DNA of 17,690 nucleotides. Origin: Candidatus Thorarchaeota archaeon SMTZ1-83 (GTDB taxonomy: Archaea > Asgardarchaeota > Thorarchaeia > Thorarchaeales > Thorarchaeaceae). The stretch covers positions 1-17,690 of the forward strand of contig LRSK01000141.1 in the NCBI GenBank assembly GCA_001563325.1, read 5' to 3'. Position 1 is the stretch's first letter. Each line of letters begins with the position of its first letter. The notes under the pieces are model-generated. The model searched no databases. It worked only from the letters and a program-made list of their open reading frames with translations, and was not told the DNA's origin. Shown here in pieces: positions 1-6,969 of this stretch. A program made the position numbers and the translations under genes.

Positions 1-1329
1 CTCGTAGAGTATCTCAGATGAAGCCCTTGCAACTCGAATGACTTGTTCTGCGCGCTCGTATAGATCCTTCTCTTCCCAGTGTACGCGTGCTATACCCTGT
101 TCAATTGCTTTCATCCCGACTGCAGTCGCCTCCAATGGATAGAGCTCCCATTGGTCCATGGTTGGGATGACCTTCTTGTCGCTTGCCTCTTTGGCACCGA
201 GGTCAGCTAGGGCCTGAGCTGCAGCAATGCACATCTCGTCCGTGATTGTAGATGCCCTGACATCCAGAGTGCCTCTGAAGATTCCGGGGAATCCTAGGGA
301 GTTGTTTATCTGGTTGTCAAAGTCGCTGCGACCGGTCCCAACTATTCTTGCGCCTGCCTCTTTGGCGTCCCACGGCCATATCTCAGGAAGTGGGTTGGCA
401 CAAGCGTATACAATCGAGTCGGACGCCATCTTTGAAACCCACTCTTTCTTCACAGTCCCAGGAACCGGCCTCGAAGCCGATATGAGTACATCCATCCCCT
501 CGATGACTTCTCCAAGGTCCCCGGTGATTCTCTCGGGGTTGGTCTTCCGTGCCAAGTCGTACTTGAAGAAATCGTAGTCCTTCTCTTCCAGGATGTCCTC
601 TCTGTCCGCGTATATCGCGCCCTTGCTGTCGACCATTACTGTGTTCTTGGGGTCGACGCCGGCTGCAAACAGAAGATATGCAGTCCTTGTGTTTGCAGCA
701 CCTACACCTAGTAGAGCAACCTTGATACTTTCAATCTCCTTCTTTACGACCTTCAGACCTCCAAGCACACCAGCTAGTACAACCGTCGCTGTTCCTTGAG
801 CATCATCGTGCCACACTGGAATCTTGACATCCTTGTCGTTTCTCAGTTCTTCAAGCACCTTGTAGCACTTGGGCTTTGAGATGTCCTCGAGGTTAATCCC
901 TCCAAACGACGGCTGAATCAGCTTCACGACTTCGATGATCTTGTCGGCGTCCTTTGTATCAACACATATGGGCCAAGCGTCAACTCCTCCAAGATACTTG
1001 AACAGGATTGACTTACCTTCCATGACGGGACCTGCTCCATAAGGTCCAATATCACCTAGGCCCAGAACACGAGTGCCGTCGCTCACGACTGCAACCATGT
1101 TTCCCTTGTTAGTGTGGTCATAGGCTGCTTCCTCATCTTCCTTGATGGCAAGACAAGGTTTAGCAACACCAGGTGTATACCATATTGCAAAGTCTGAGAA
1201 ATCACGTACTGGCGCCTTCCCTATACTCTGAATCTTCCCTTTGTAGAAGCCATGCAGAATCATGGCGTCTTTGCCGGGTTTCTCAGCCTTCTTCTTCAAT
1301 TCTTCAACAGTGAGTTTCTTTTCAGGCAT
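1..1329 (-). CDS. Malic enzyme (malate dehydrogenase, oxaloacetate-decarboxylating), 3' end beyond window
   Basis: This enzyme oxidatively decarboxylates malate to pyruvate and CO2, reducing NAD(P), in the cytoplasm. The reading frame opens at ATG 1329 (MPEKKLTVEEL) and stays open for 443 codons to the left edge. That is about the full length of the short bacterial/archaeal type, so only a few residues should be missing. Family motifs appear in order: WYTPGVAKPC, then GLGDIGPYGAGPVMEGK (with the active-site lysine region), SFGGINLEDI, WHDDAQGTA with its metal-binding acidic pair, the Rossmann loop LLGVGAANT, ANPLPEIWP, and NNSLGFPGIFRG. A residue often Pro in the family is Asp here (SDFDNQINN). 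NAD versus NADP preference cannot be read. A TATA-like box at 1401-1410 gives it its own promoter, separate from the peroxiredoxins upstream. Family call is firm. Confidence 0.95.
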   Translation of the reverse strand, partial: MPEKKLTVEELKKKAEKPGKDAMILHGFYKGKIQSIGKAPVRDFSDFAIWYTPGVAKPCLAIKEDEEAAYDHTNKGNMVAVVSDGTRVLGLGDIGPYGAGPVMEGKSILFKYLGGVDAWPICVDTKDADKIIEVVKLIQPSFGGINLEDISKPKCYKVLEELRNDKDVKIPVWHDDAQGTATVVLAGVLGGLKVVKKEIESIKVALLGVGAANTRTAYLLFAAGVDPKNTVMVDSKGAIYADREDILEEKDYDFFKYDLARKTNPERITGDLGEVIEGMDVLISASRPVPGTVKKEWVSKMASDSIVYACANPLPEIWPWDAKEAGARIVGTGRSDFDNQINNSLGFPGIFRGTLDVRASTITDEMCIAAAQALADLGAKEASDKKVIPTMDQWELYPLEATAVGMKAIEQGIARVHWEEKDLYERAEQVIRVARASSEILYE

Positions 1330-1400
1330 TGTATAGAGCCCCTTCGACTGAACAAACAGGCCCTTGTCGGTCTGTCTGATTCGGGGGGCGCTACAGCTCC

Positions 1401-1410
1401 GATTAAAATG
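1401..1410 (-). promoter_or_regulatory. TATA-like box for malic enzyme
   Basis: On the minus strand the gap upstream of the malic enzyme reads CATTTTAATC. It lies about 75 bases before the ATG, so a transcript starting some 25 bases downstream would have a leader of about 50 bases. No strong Shine-Dalgarno follows; AAGGGG lies about 11 bases before the ATG. Confidence 0.4.
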
Positions 1411-1460
1411 CTTGGTTTTGGGATTCTCCGAAAGACGTGGCTTTGGTGAAGGTGGGTCAT

Positions 1461-1934
1461 CTAGAGTTTGAGTCCCCAGAAACTCATGATCTGATTAGCA
1501 TGTTCTTGGGAATCCACTTTCTCTAGTCCCTCTGAGCCGCCAAAAACACCCTCTATCTTGCCGTTTTCGTCTATCAAGTACGTGATACGTTTGACACCCA
1601 TTCCTACGACACTCAATCTGCTATAGGCACCATACAGTTTCGCAATCTTGAAGTCCTCGTCCATAAGGATGGAGAATGGGAGCCTGTACTTCTCCCTGAA
1701 GCTTCGATGAAGTTCAGCCGAACCCCCCGAGATTCCAAAGATAGGAATCCCGGAGCCCTCGAAGATGTGATAGCTGTCCCTGATTGAGCAGGCCTCGGCC
1801 GTGCAACCAGGAGTGAAATCTCGGGGATAGAAATACAGGACTACTTTCCTGCCTCGGTAGTCACTCAGCCGGAACTGTACGCCTTCTTCATCTGTCGTTT
1901 CAAAGTCTGGTGCGACATCGCCAATGTTTAGCAC
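1461..1934 (-). CDS. Thioredoxin-dependent peroxiredoxin, PrxQ/Bcp type (copy 1)
   Basis: A cytoplasmic thiol peroxidase that reduces hydrogen peroxide and organic peroxides with thioredoxin-like reductants. The motif PRDFTPGCTAEAC contains the peroxidatic Cys (residue 44) and a resolving Cys five residues on (49), the atypical two-Cys PrxQ/Bcp arrangement; PxxxTxxC is intact. Length is 157 residues, normal for the family. An upstream GTG at 1943 is possible, but the GGAG of 1944-1947 would touch it. The GTG at 1934 sits 8 bases after that GGAG and gives MLNIGDVAPDF, matching the start of the upstream paralogue. It follows that paralogue's stop (1946) closely and has no promoter of its own, so the two are probably one transcript. 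The Shine-Dalgarno overlaps the end of the upstream gene. Confidence 0.92.
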   Translation of the reverse strand: MLNIGDVAPDFETTDEEGVQFRLSDYRGRKVVLYFYPRDFTPGCTAEACSIRDSYHIFEGSGIPIFGISGGSAELHRSFREKYRLPFSILMDEDFKIAKLYGAYSRLSVVGMGVKRITYLIDENGKIEGVFGGSEGLEKVDSQEHANQIMSFWGLKL

Positions 1935-1945
1935 AGCGGCCACTC

Positions 1946-2428
1946 CTAGAGTTTCAGACCCCAGAACTTGATGACTTGATCTGCGTGCTCCTTGGTCTTG
2001 ACCTTCTCAACTCCCTCAGGGCCGCCAAAGATTCCCTCGACCTTCCCATTCTCATCTATTAGGAATGTGGTTCTCTCGATTCCCATGTACTCTTTTCCGT
2101 ACATCTTCTTCTTCTGATAGACGTCATAGAGCTTGGCAATCTCAAACTCCTCGTCCATCAACAACGGAAATGGAAGGTTGTTCTTCTCCTTGAAGCTCTG
2201 ATGGGACTTCTCACTTCCACCAGACACACCAAACACAGGGATTTCGTTCCCCTTAAAGACATCATAGCTGTCCCTAATGGAACAAGCCTCGGCCTTGCAC
2301 CCCGTAGTATTGTCCTTTGGGTAGAAGTATAGGAAGACTTTCTTTCCCTTGTAGTCGCTCAGTCTAAAGGGACTTCCACTCTCGGTTGTGGTCTTAAAAT
2401 CTGGCGCAATATCACCTTTCTTTATCAT
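1946..2428 (-). CDS. Thioredoxin-dependent peroxiredoxin, PrxQ/Bcp type (copy 2)
   Basis: First gene of the peroxiredoxin pair, with the same predicted role as its neighbour. From ATG 2428 (MIKKGDIAPDF) it is 160 residues with Cys44 and Cys49 in PKDNTTGCKAEAC. The usual TPGC is TTGC here and the next Thr is Lys, but the catalytic PxxxTxxC pattern survives. ATGs at 2443 and 2434 are in frame, but GGAG at 2438-2441 lies 9 bases before ATG 2428, and this start aligns with copy 1. The two share long identical stretches such as EACSIRDSY, FLIDENGK/YLIDENGK and FWGLKL, so this is a tandem duplication. Copy 2 has about three extra residues in the KKKMYGKEYMG loop. It diverges from the membrane gene at 2589. 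Confidence 0.92.
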   Translation of the reverse strand: MIKKGDIAPDFKTTTESGSPFRLSDYKGKKVFLYFYPKDNTTGCKAEACSIRDSYDVFKGNEIPVFGVSGGSEKSHQSFKEKNNLPFPLLMDEEFEIAKLYDVYQKKKMYGKEYMGIERTTFLIDENGKVEGIFGGPEGVEKVKTKEHADQVIKFWGLKL

Positions 2429-2489
2429 TCTCATTCTCTCCATAAGTGAATTAACTATTGTGAAAACAGGTTGTGTCCTGCAATTCCAT

Positions 2490-2501
2490 CTAATATCTTT
2501 T
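2490..2501 (-). promoter_or_regulatory. TATA-like box for the peroxiredoxin pair
   Basis: The minus strand reads AAAAGATATTAG about 67 bases before ATG 2428. A second AT-rich element (AGTTAATT, 2447-2456) lies about 25 bases before that ATG and would make it leaderless. The good Shine-Dalgarno favours the first, but the choice is open. Confidence 0.35.
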
Positions 2502-2546
2502 GCCCTATGTTCAAACTACATGAGCAACTTGGTGTTCTCAGGAACG

Positions 2547-2553
2547 CTTAAAG
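2547..2553 (+). promoter_or_regulatory. TATA-like box for first membrane paralogue
   Basis: CTTAAAG is centred about 39 bases before ATG 2589, in the 160-base divergent region shared with the peroxiredoxin promoter. A start 25 bases downstream leaves a short leader carrying GGTGGAG. Confidence 0.5.
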
Positions 2554-2588
2554 AGCAGTCAGACCGATTTGGAACCGTCGGTGGAGAG

Positions 2589-3587
2589 ATGACCGAGAGC
2601 CCTGTAGTGTATAGGTCTATTACAGTCTACCAGCTACTGATTGGGTTTCTCTTGGCCCTGAACATTACGGCGGGGGTGGCGATAGGGCAGGCGTACCTAC
2701 CATTACCATTCGATATCTGGTTCACTCTTCTACCCTTTCTTGTCGTTCCCGTTCTGATGGTCATCGCAGCATACGCCATCGGGTACACAGCGAAGAAGAA
2801 ATCCATTGAGTATAATGCTCCTGACTGGGATTACAAGCCGGTTCAATTCACAGTCGAGGATGTCAAGCAGCTCATCAAGGACCATCACAGAGATTACCTA
2901 CGCCTTGAATCAAGGAGCAACTACTGGTTGTTTCACATTCCGATTATCATCATTGTTACTATCTATGCTCTCCCGTTCTACGTATCATTAGAGAATCCTT
3001 GGCTCTTGCCCGCTGCCCAATTGATGCTACCTGTCTTGTTTGCGCTGAACCACGTAGTAACCAGCGCTGGAGCATTTCTTGCGACTTCCAATGACGCATC
3101 AGATGACTTCACGCTCCCCTTGATTCGAGAAGCCTTGTGGTTGGTGAGAGAGCAGTACAGAGCCACCGGTGTGTCACAAGCCAGAGTGGTCATGAATAGA
3201 GCCGAACTTGGGGGTCTCAGAGTGTTCAAAGATCCTCGAGTGATTCTGAGGGTGAAGAGCTTTGAGAAGCGTGGGTATATCGAGTCATGGTCTGCTGATT
3301 TGAAGGCAATCAACAGACTCTTCTTCCGGTTGCACGAGACTGAAGCAAACAGTCAGGTCATCTGGTGGTGGCATTCTTGGGACCGCAACTTCAGGAAATA
3401 CACAAGCCCTGATGACGAGGGGTACTACGTCCGCCGGCCGATTCCCTCCGAGGCAAAAGAGCTAGGAGTACGGGACGTTCTTGCCGTGACCGAGAATGCC
3501 ATCGCCATTTTCCTGCTTGAGATTATTCGCCTAGAAGGAGAGAGTGAAGCTGCTCGGTCGATTCTCTCCGAGCTGGGTGCAGGCTAG
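2589..3587 (+). CDS. Four-helix membrane protein with NAPDWD loop, paralogue 1
   Basis: I do not recognise a named family. From ATG 2589 (MTESPVVYRS, preceded by GGTGGAGAG) it is 332 residues. Hydrophobic helices fall at about 14-36, 44-66, 113-133 and 137-160. A basic segment (AKKK) and the motif YNAPDWDY (75-82) follow helix 2. Residues 161-332 form a soluble, probably cytoplasmic domain beginning SNDASDDF...PLI, with GVS at 194-196 and a Trp-rich stretch near 259-264. The next two genes show the same layout: NAPDWD at 76-81 and SN at 167-168 occur at identical positions in paralogue 2. The C-terminal tail is predicted helical (ENAIAIFLLEIIRLEGESEA). Coding starts further upstream would overlap the divergent peroxiredoxin gene. 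Function unknown; a signalling or envelope role is only a guess. Confidence 0.85.
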   Translation: MTESPVVYRSITVYQLLIGFLLALNITAGVAIGQAYLPLPFDIWFTLLPFLVVPVLMVIAAYAIGYTAKKKSIEYNAPDWDYKPVQFTVEDVKQLIKDHHRDYLRLESRSNYWLFHIPIIIIVTIYALPFYVSLENPWLLPAAQLMLPVLFALNHVVTSAGAFLATSNDASDDFTLPLIREALWLVREQYRATGVSQARVVMNRAELGGLRVFKDPRVILRVKSFEKRGYIESWSADLKAINRLFFRLHETEANSQVIWWWHSWDRNFRKYTSPDDEGYYVRRPIPSEAKELGVRDVLAVTENAIAIFLLEIIRLEGESEAARSILSELGAG

Positions 3588-3589
3588 TT

Positions 3590-3615
3590 CTACCACAATG
3601 TCTATGTTGTCGTAG
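3590..3615 (+). other. Imperfect hairpin after paralogue 1
   Basis: Three bases past the TAG, CTACCACAA pairs with TTGTCGTAG (one C-C mismatch) around an 8-base loop. No T-run follows, so it may stabilise or process a shared transcript rather than terminate it. Confidence 0.35.
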
Positions 3616-3641
3616 TGGCTGGACCTACCTGAGGGTTGCAC

Positions 3642-4565
3642 TTGTCAGAAACTGTAGTGACCTACAAGCCCATGCTTCCCTTCTACATTCTACTCTTTGC
3701 TCTCCTAGTCGCATGGACATTCTTGGGAATAGAGGTTGCACAGTATTCCGTTGTAACCGCTATCATGGCACCATCGGCTTGGGTTTCCTCTTCGTTTATC
3801 GTGCTCCTCTCGATTACGCCCTTCGTTGTCGTCGTTGCAGTGTGGATGAAGCGAAGAGTCACATTTAATGCACCGGATTGGGACTTCCAAGTCCGAGAGA
3901 TTGTCTTCGACGAGTTCGACAGCATGATGAGCGACTACGTGAAGGGCTATTCCCATATTATTGCTAGATTCGACCATGTCATCCTCCTTATAGTTGCTCT
4001 ATCTTTCATTCTGTCATTCTCACTACCGCTTCTGTTGCTATCACTAACTCCCGTGCTTGCTGCATACATACCATATCTCTTCGGAGTCTTGGTTCTCGTC
4101 TACGGTCTAACTCTGGCTGTGTTTCTGTATAGGCTAGCAAGTAACGAGGCTTGTGATTACTTTCCGCTTTACTCCAAACCCCCAATTCGAGCCGCCATCA
4201 GAACTCTCTCAGCAACTCCCGGAGTCTCGTGGACTGGTGTGAGGCTTTCCATAGGTGAAGCAGGTGGCTATTACACAATCCGCGACCCAACTCCTGTCGC
4301 CCGTCTTGAGGCCATCGAAGGCTCAGTTCAGATAGAGATGAGAATCGACAGCCTAGGAAGACATTCCATTGGAGCCGCCACTGTGACTGGAAGCGATCAG
4401 AGTGAAGACAAGACCAAGGAAGTTTCTCTGGATCCGACCACAGTCATTGATCAACTAACAAGTCTTGTCAAATGGAGTGTAGTCACATATGTGGATTCAC
4501 ACGGTAGCAATGAGTTTGTTGAGGAGCTCATGCAGGAATTGGGAATCGGAACGGAAGGCTCCTAA
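3642..4565 (+). CDS. Four-helix membrane protein with NAPDWD loop, paralogue 2
   Basis: Unrecognised family; paralogue of the preceding gene. I chose TTG 3642 because GAGGG (3631-3635) lies 6 bases before it. The other TTG, at 3636, abuts that site. The choice gives SETVVTYKP, like paralogue 1's TESPVVYRS, and puts FNAPDWDF at 75-82 exactly as in paralogue 1. The protein is 307 residues. Helices lie at about 12-33, 48-69, 112-135 and 138-163. The soluble domain starts SNEACDYF at 167 and continues with KPPI (179-182), GVS (194-196), GG (208-209) and IRDPT; a hydrophilic segment (SDQSEDKTKE) lies near 251-260. The gene sits 54 bases after paralogue 1 with no convincing TATA box between, so cotranscription is likely. 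Function unknown. Confidence 0.83.
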   Translation: MSETVVTYKPMLPFYILLFALLVAWTFLGIEVAQYSVVTAIMAPSAWVSSSFIVLLSITPFVVVVAVWMKRRVTFNAPDWDFQVREIVFDEFDSMMSDYVKGYSHIIARFDHVILLIVALSFILSFSLPLLLLSLTPVLAAYIPYLFGVLVLVYGLTLAVFLYRLASNEACDYFPLYSKPPIRAAIRTLSATPGVSWTGVRLSIGEAGGYYTIRDPTPVARLEAIEGSVQIEMRIDSLGRHSIGAATVTGSDQSEDKTKEVSLDPTTVIDQLTSLVKWSVVTYVDSHGSNEFVEELMQELGIGTEGS

Positions 4566-4566
4566 G

Positions 4567-4586
4567 GCGCATCAGAAACGATGCGC
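4567..4586 (+). other. Perfect 7-bp hairpin after paralogue 2
   Basis: GCGCATC and GATGCGC flank a 6-base loop, starting one base after the TAA. G-T and A-T pairs can extend it. TTATCTC follows, not a clear T-run. It may be a weak terminator or a processing site; the CTTATC just after could also serve as a TATA element for paralogue 3. Confidence 0.45.
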
Positions 4587-4632
4587 TTATCTCAATCTGG
4601 ATGCAGAATGAAACAAGAGTGAGTGACTAGCC

Positions 4633-5604
4633 TTGAGTGGAGATACGATCGTTGACTACTCTCGCCAAGGAAGAGTGAATCTAGCCTTCGCCGCAGTACT
4701 GGTGGTCTGCATAGCATATGCTGTGTTCCTGAGAGTCACAACCACGGACCCCCAGTCTGTCGTCTTGGAGCTCTACACAATACTGCCAATTGGTCTGATG
4801 CTGGCGTCGTTCATGCTGGGTGCTATTTCAAAACGAGCGATAGACTATGTTGAGGGTGAATGGGAAGAAACCAAGGTGTGGGTAAGCTTCTCAGACTATG
4901 AGAAGATGGTAGAGGAATACGAAGACGCATACGGTCATCTCTATGGCAACCCTGGAGGCTGTGCATGGATCTTTTGTATGCTGCCGCTTGCTTTCGCCTT
5001 CGGGTTGCTCTCTTCATTCTATCAGACTCTTGCAAGCCCGCTATTCGACCCGCTGGTTGACTCTCTTCTAATCATCTTGATTCTGTATTCCGTGGTAGGA
5101 GTGACTGGTTTTGTGATTGGTTTCAGAATTCCGGGAATTGATGCAGAGGAGTTCTTCAAGCCGCCAATCATGGGCGATGTATACGATTTCGCAAGTCAGC
5201 TTGAGAAGGTCCCCGGAATTCGAGCCGGCCTAAACGTGGAACTGGGCGTCCGCTCAGGTGTTCAGACAATGATGGATGCAAAGATCAAGACGTATGTTGA
5301 CGGTCTGCCTGATACGGTTTCTGTTCAAGTACAGGTTTCTCACTCAGGTTTCGCCTATCCGTACCTTGTGGGGACTGTCTACAAGGGCAGCCGAGTTGCG
5401 GCCTCGAAGGAGCGCTATAACATCGGCACTCGCTATCCAGCAATGATTGAATCCTCGATGGACGGAGAGGTAGCGGTATTCGTTGCACGGTTTGACATCC
5501 CCTCAAGGACCAGCAGTGTACCAAGCATCTCAGGCCGCGACTTCAGAAGGCTAGCAGCGCTTCTGGCTGAGTCGCTAAAAGGGAACTACGAAGCAACAAG
5601 ATAG
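4633..5604 (+). CDS. Four-helix membrane protein, paralogue 3 (diverged NAPDWD loop)
   Basis: Unrecognised family and the most diverged of the three paralogues. TTG 4633 gives MSGDTIVDYS, matching the start of paralogue 2; the Shine-Dalgarno is weak. It has 323 residues with helices at about 16-35, 45-66, 110-132 and 141-163. The loop motif has become DYVEGEWEE (71-79): the aromatic and the Trp keep their five-residue spacing but NAPD is lost. Downstream it keeps FFKPPI (174-179) and a PGI (194-196) equivalent to GVS. The C-terminal domain (200-323) has alternating hydrophobic residues suggesting beta strands (VSVQVQVSH, GEVAVFVARF) and ends in a basic helix. A CTTATC element 44 bases before the start may be its own promoter. 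Function unknown. Confidence 0.8.
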   Translation: MSGDTIVDYSRQGRVNLAFAAVLVVCIAYAVFLRVTTTDPQSVVLELYTILPIGLMLASFMLGAISKRAIDYVEGEWEETKVWVSFSDYEKMVEEYEDAYGHLYGNPGGCAWIFCMLPLAFAFGLLSSFYQTLASPLFDPLVDSLLIILILYSVVGVTGFVIGFRIPGIDAEEFFKPPIMGDVYDFASQLEKVPGIRAGLNVELGVRSGVQTMMDAKIKTYVDGLPDTVSVQVQVSHSGFAYPYLVGTVYKGSRVAASKERYNIGTRYPAMIESSMDGEVAVFVARFDIPSRTSSVPSISGRDFRRLAALLAESLKGNYEATR

Positions 5605-5631
5605 CTAAGCGATTGGGTCATCATAGGCACC

Positions 5632-5640
5632 TTTAATTGT
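5632..5640 (+). promoter_or_regulatory. TATA-like box before the small two-helix gene
   Basis: CCTTTAATT lies about 57 bases before GTG 5693. It suggests the small gene has a promoter of its own although it follows the paralogue array in the same direction. Confidence 0.4.
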
Positions 5641-5692
5641 GGCTCAGCTACGAGGACAATCCACTGGCCCCGTCTCAGGGGATGCATAAATC

Positions 5693-5998
5693 GTGGAGAA
5701 GTCGAATTGGACGAACAAGTGGGTCTTGATGCTGATGGCTGGAATAGTCATTCAGGCGATTGCCTACAGCATCATTGGTGTTCTCAAACCAAGTGATTTC
5801 GCTATTCATTCATTCTTCTTTGATGTCGCAATGATTGCGTTTGCGTCGCTAGTTATTCAAGTCAGCGGCTTTGTAGTGATTATGTCCAAGACAAAGGATG
5901 AAGACCCGGCTATCTATGGCCAAGGGCGACCCTTCCAGCACAAACTTCGTGAAGAAGACGAGGAACTGGCGACCCGAAAGCCCACGTTCACTGCTTGA
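5693..5998 (+). CDS. Small two-helix membrane protein (101 aa)
   Basis: Not recognised. GTG 5693 is preceded by AGGGGAT with 9 bases between. Two hydrophobic helices (about 9-31 and 40-64) form a hairpin, followed by a charged tail (KTKDEDPAIYG...KLREEDEELATRK) that is probably cytoplasmic. Size and topology resemble the first helix pair of the three preceding proteins, but there is no NAPDWD motif, so common descent is unproven. It lies 88 bases after paralogue 3 and converges on the gene ending at 6042. It could be an accessory subunit of the same membrane assembly. Confidence 0.65.
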   Translation: MEKSNWTNKWVLMLMAGIVIQAIAYSIIGVLKPSDFAIHSFFFDVAMIAFASLVIQVSGFVVIMSKTKDEDPAIYGQGRPFQHKLREEDEELATRKPTFTA

Positions 5999-6041
5999 GC
6001 CTTGCTACGGTTGTCAGCATGTCTTGAATGTGATTACTCAT

Positions 6042-6887
6042 CTACCACTCGAATATCGGTGGGAAGACTCTCGTGGGATCATGAGGTGGAATGAATCCAG
6101 GAATCCATGTATTCATGAGTGGCAAATAGGGTGCGATGATTATCGTCACTAGGACAAGCACGGCAAACGTGAGAGTATGGACCGCGGTGACATAGGTGTA
6201 GTAGGGACGGATATAGCTATAGAACGCAAAGGCCGGAATCGACAATGCCGCCATGGCCATTATCTCAACCGGGTTGAAGAAGAATGGAAGGCAGGCTGGG
6301 AATATGAAGTAGAATATCCAAGTTATCTTCTCACTCGATGTTTCGTGGTGTGCAATCTTATGGATTCCGTCAATTCCCTGGGACAAGAAGAAGACTGGAA
6401 TGAACATCCACCATTGAAGTCCCACGAAGAACATAGCACCTGCATAGAAGAACAGGTCCCCGAAACTCTCAAACCTTTCCCAGAGAGGGTTCCTTGAGAA
6501 GAACTCCGTGGCCTCCGTCATGTAGTATCCTATCATCTGAAACAATACCAAAACGGGGAGTAGAGCGAAGGAGAGCGCTATCATCAGGACTGCAGCCCTT
6601 GGTAGATCAGTGATTTTCCCCTCGTGATAGTTGTCAAGAGGATAGATTCCGTGCAGAGTGAACGCAGTGAGGAAACAGAGAATTCCACTCGGGAAGTTGG
6701 GGAGTGCCAATTCTAGGGGCTGGAAGAGATACATCCAAGGTCCCAGGAATGTGTAGACGTTTGATGTAAGCGACTCAGGGAGAAGGTACCAGACACCGAA
6801 TACAACAAGGAGCTCTGGTATTAGCATCTTGAATCTATAGTCTTGGACGAATTTCATAAATGCCCCTGGCTCTTTGTCTTCACTCAT
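6042..6887 (-). CDS. Polytopic membrane protein, unknown function
   Basis: A 281-residue integral membrane protein with about seven predicted helices (near 22-37, 66-84, 97-121, 145-169, 187-204, 206-226 and 232-256). I recognise no transporter or enzyme signature. The loop after helix 4 carries clustered histidines, GIDGIHKIAHHET (171-183), which could bind a metal or haem. The short N-terminus (MSEDKEPGAF) lacks a signal peptide; the C-terminus is Pro-rich (FIPPHDPTRVFPPIFEW). The start is ATG 6887 with a TATA-like element at 6932-6940 on the same strand. It lies 82 bases downstream of the 574-residue gene on the same strand and converges on the small membrane gene. Confidence 0.8.
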   Translation of the reverse strand: MSEDKEPGAFMKFVQDYRFKMLIPELLVVFGVWYLLPESLTSNVYTFLGPWMYLFQPLELALPNFPSGILCFLTAFTLHGIYPLDNYHEGKITDLPRAAVLMIALSFALLPVLVLFQMIGYYMTEATEFFSRNPLWERFESFGDLFFYAGAMFFVGLQWWMFIPVFFLSQGIDGIHKIAHHETSSEKITWIFYFIFPACLPFFFNPVEIMAMAALSIPAFAFYSYIRPYYTYVTAVHTLTFAVLVLVTIIIAPYLPLMNTWIPGFIPPHDPTRVFPPIFEW

Positions 6888-6931
6888 GGTCTAGTGCCGC
6901 CCGTGATTGAACCGCTGGCCTTTCTACCATC

Positions 6932-6940
6932 ACTTAAGCA
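6932..6940 (-). promoter_or_regulatory. TATA-like box for the polytopic membrane gene
   Basis: The minus strand reads TGCTTAAGT, centred about 49 bases before ATG 6887, in the 82-base gap after the stop of the 574-residue gene. It implies separate transcription. Confidence 0.4.
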
Positions 6941-6969
6941 TATCTGATGTGACTATCAGAGGTGGAGGG

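Noticed and set aside
227..799. Open frames on the plus strand across the malic enzyme
   Set aside because: They lie antisense to a strongly recognisable malic enzyme and have no family motifs, promoter or ribosome site.
4823..5524. Minus-strand open frames inside the third membrane paralogue
   Set aside because: Composition is that of an antisense shadow; the plus-strand protein has coherent helices and paralogue matches.
5898..6152. Plus-strand frame overlapping the small membrane gene and the end of the 281-residue gene
   Set aside because: It is out of frame with one real gene and antisense to the other.
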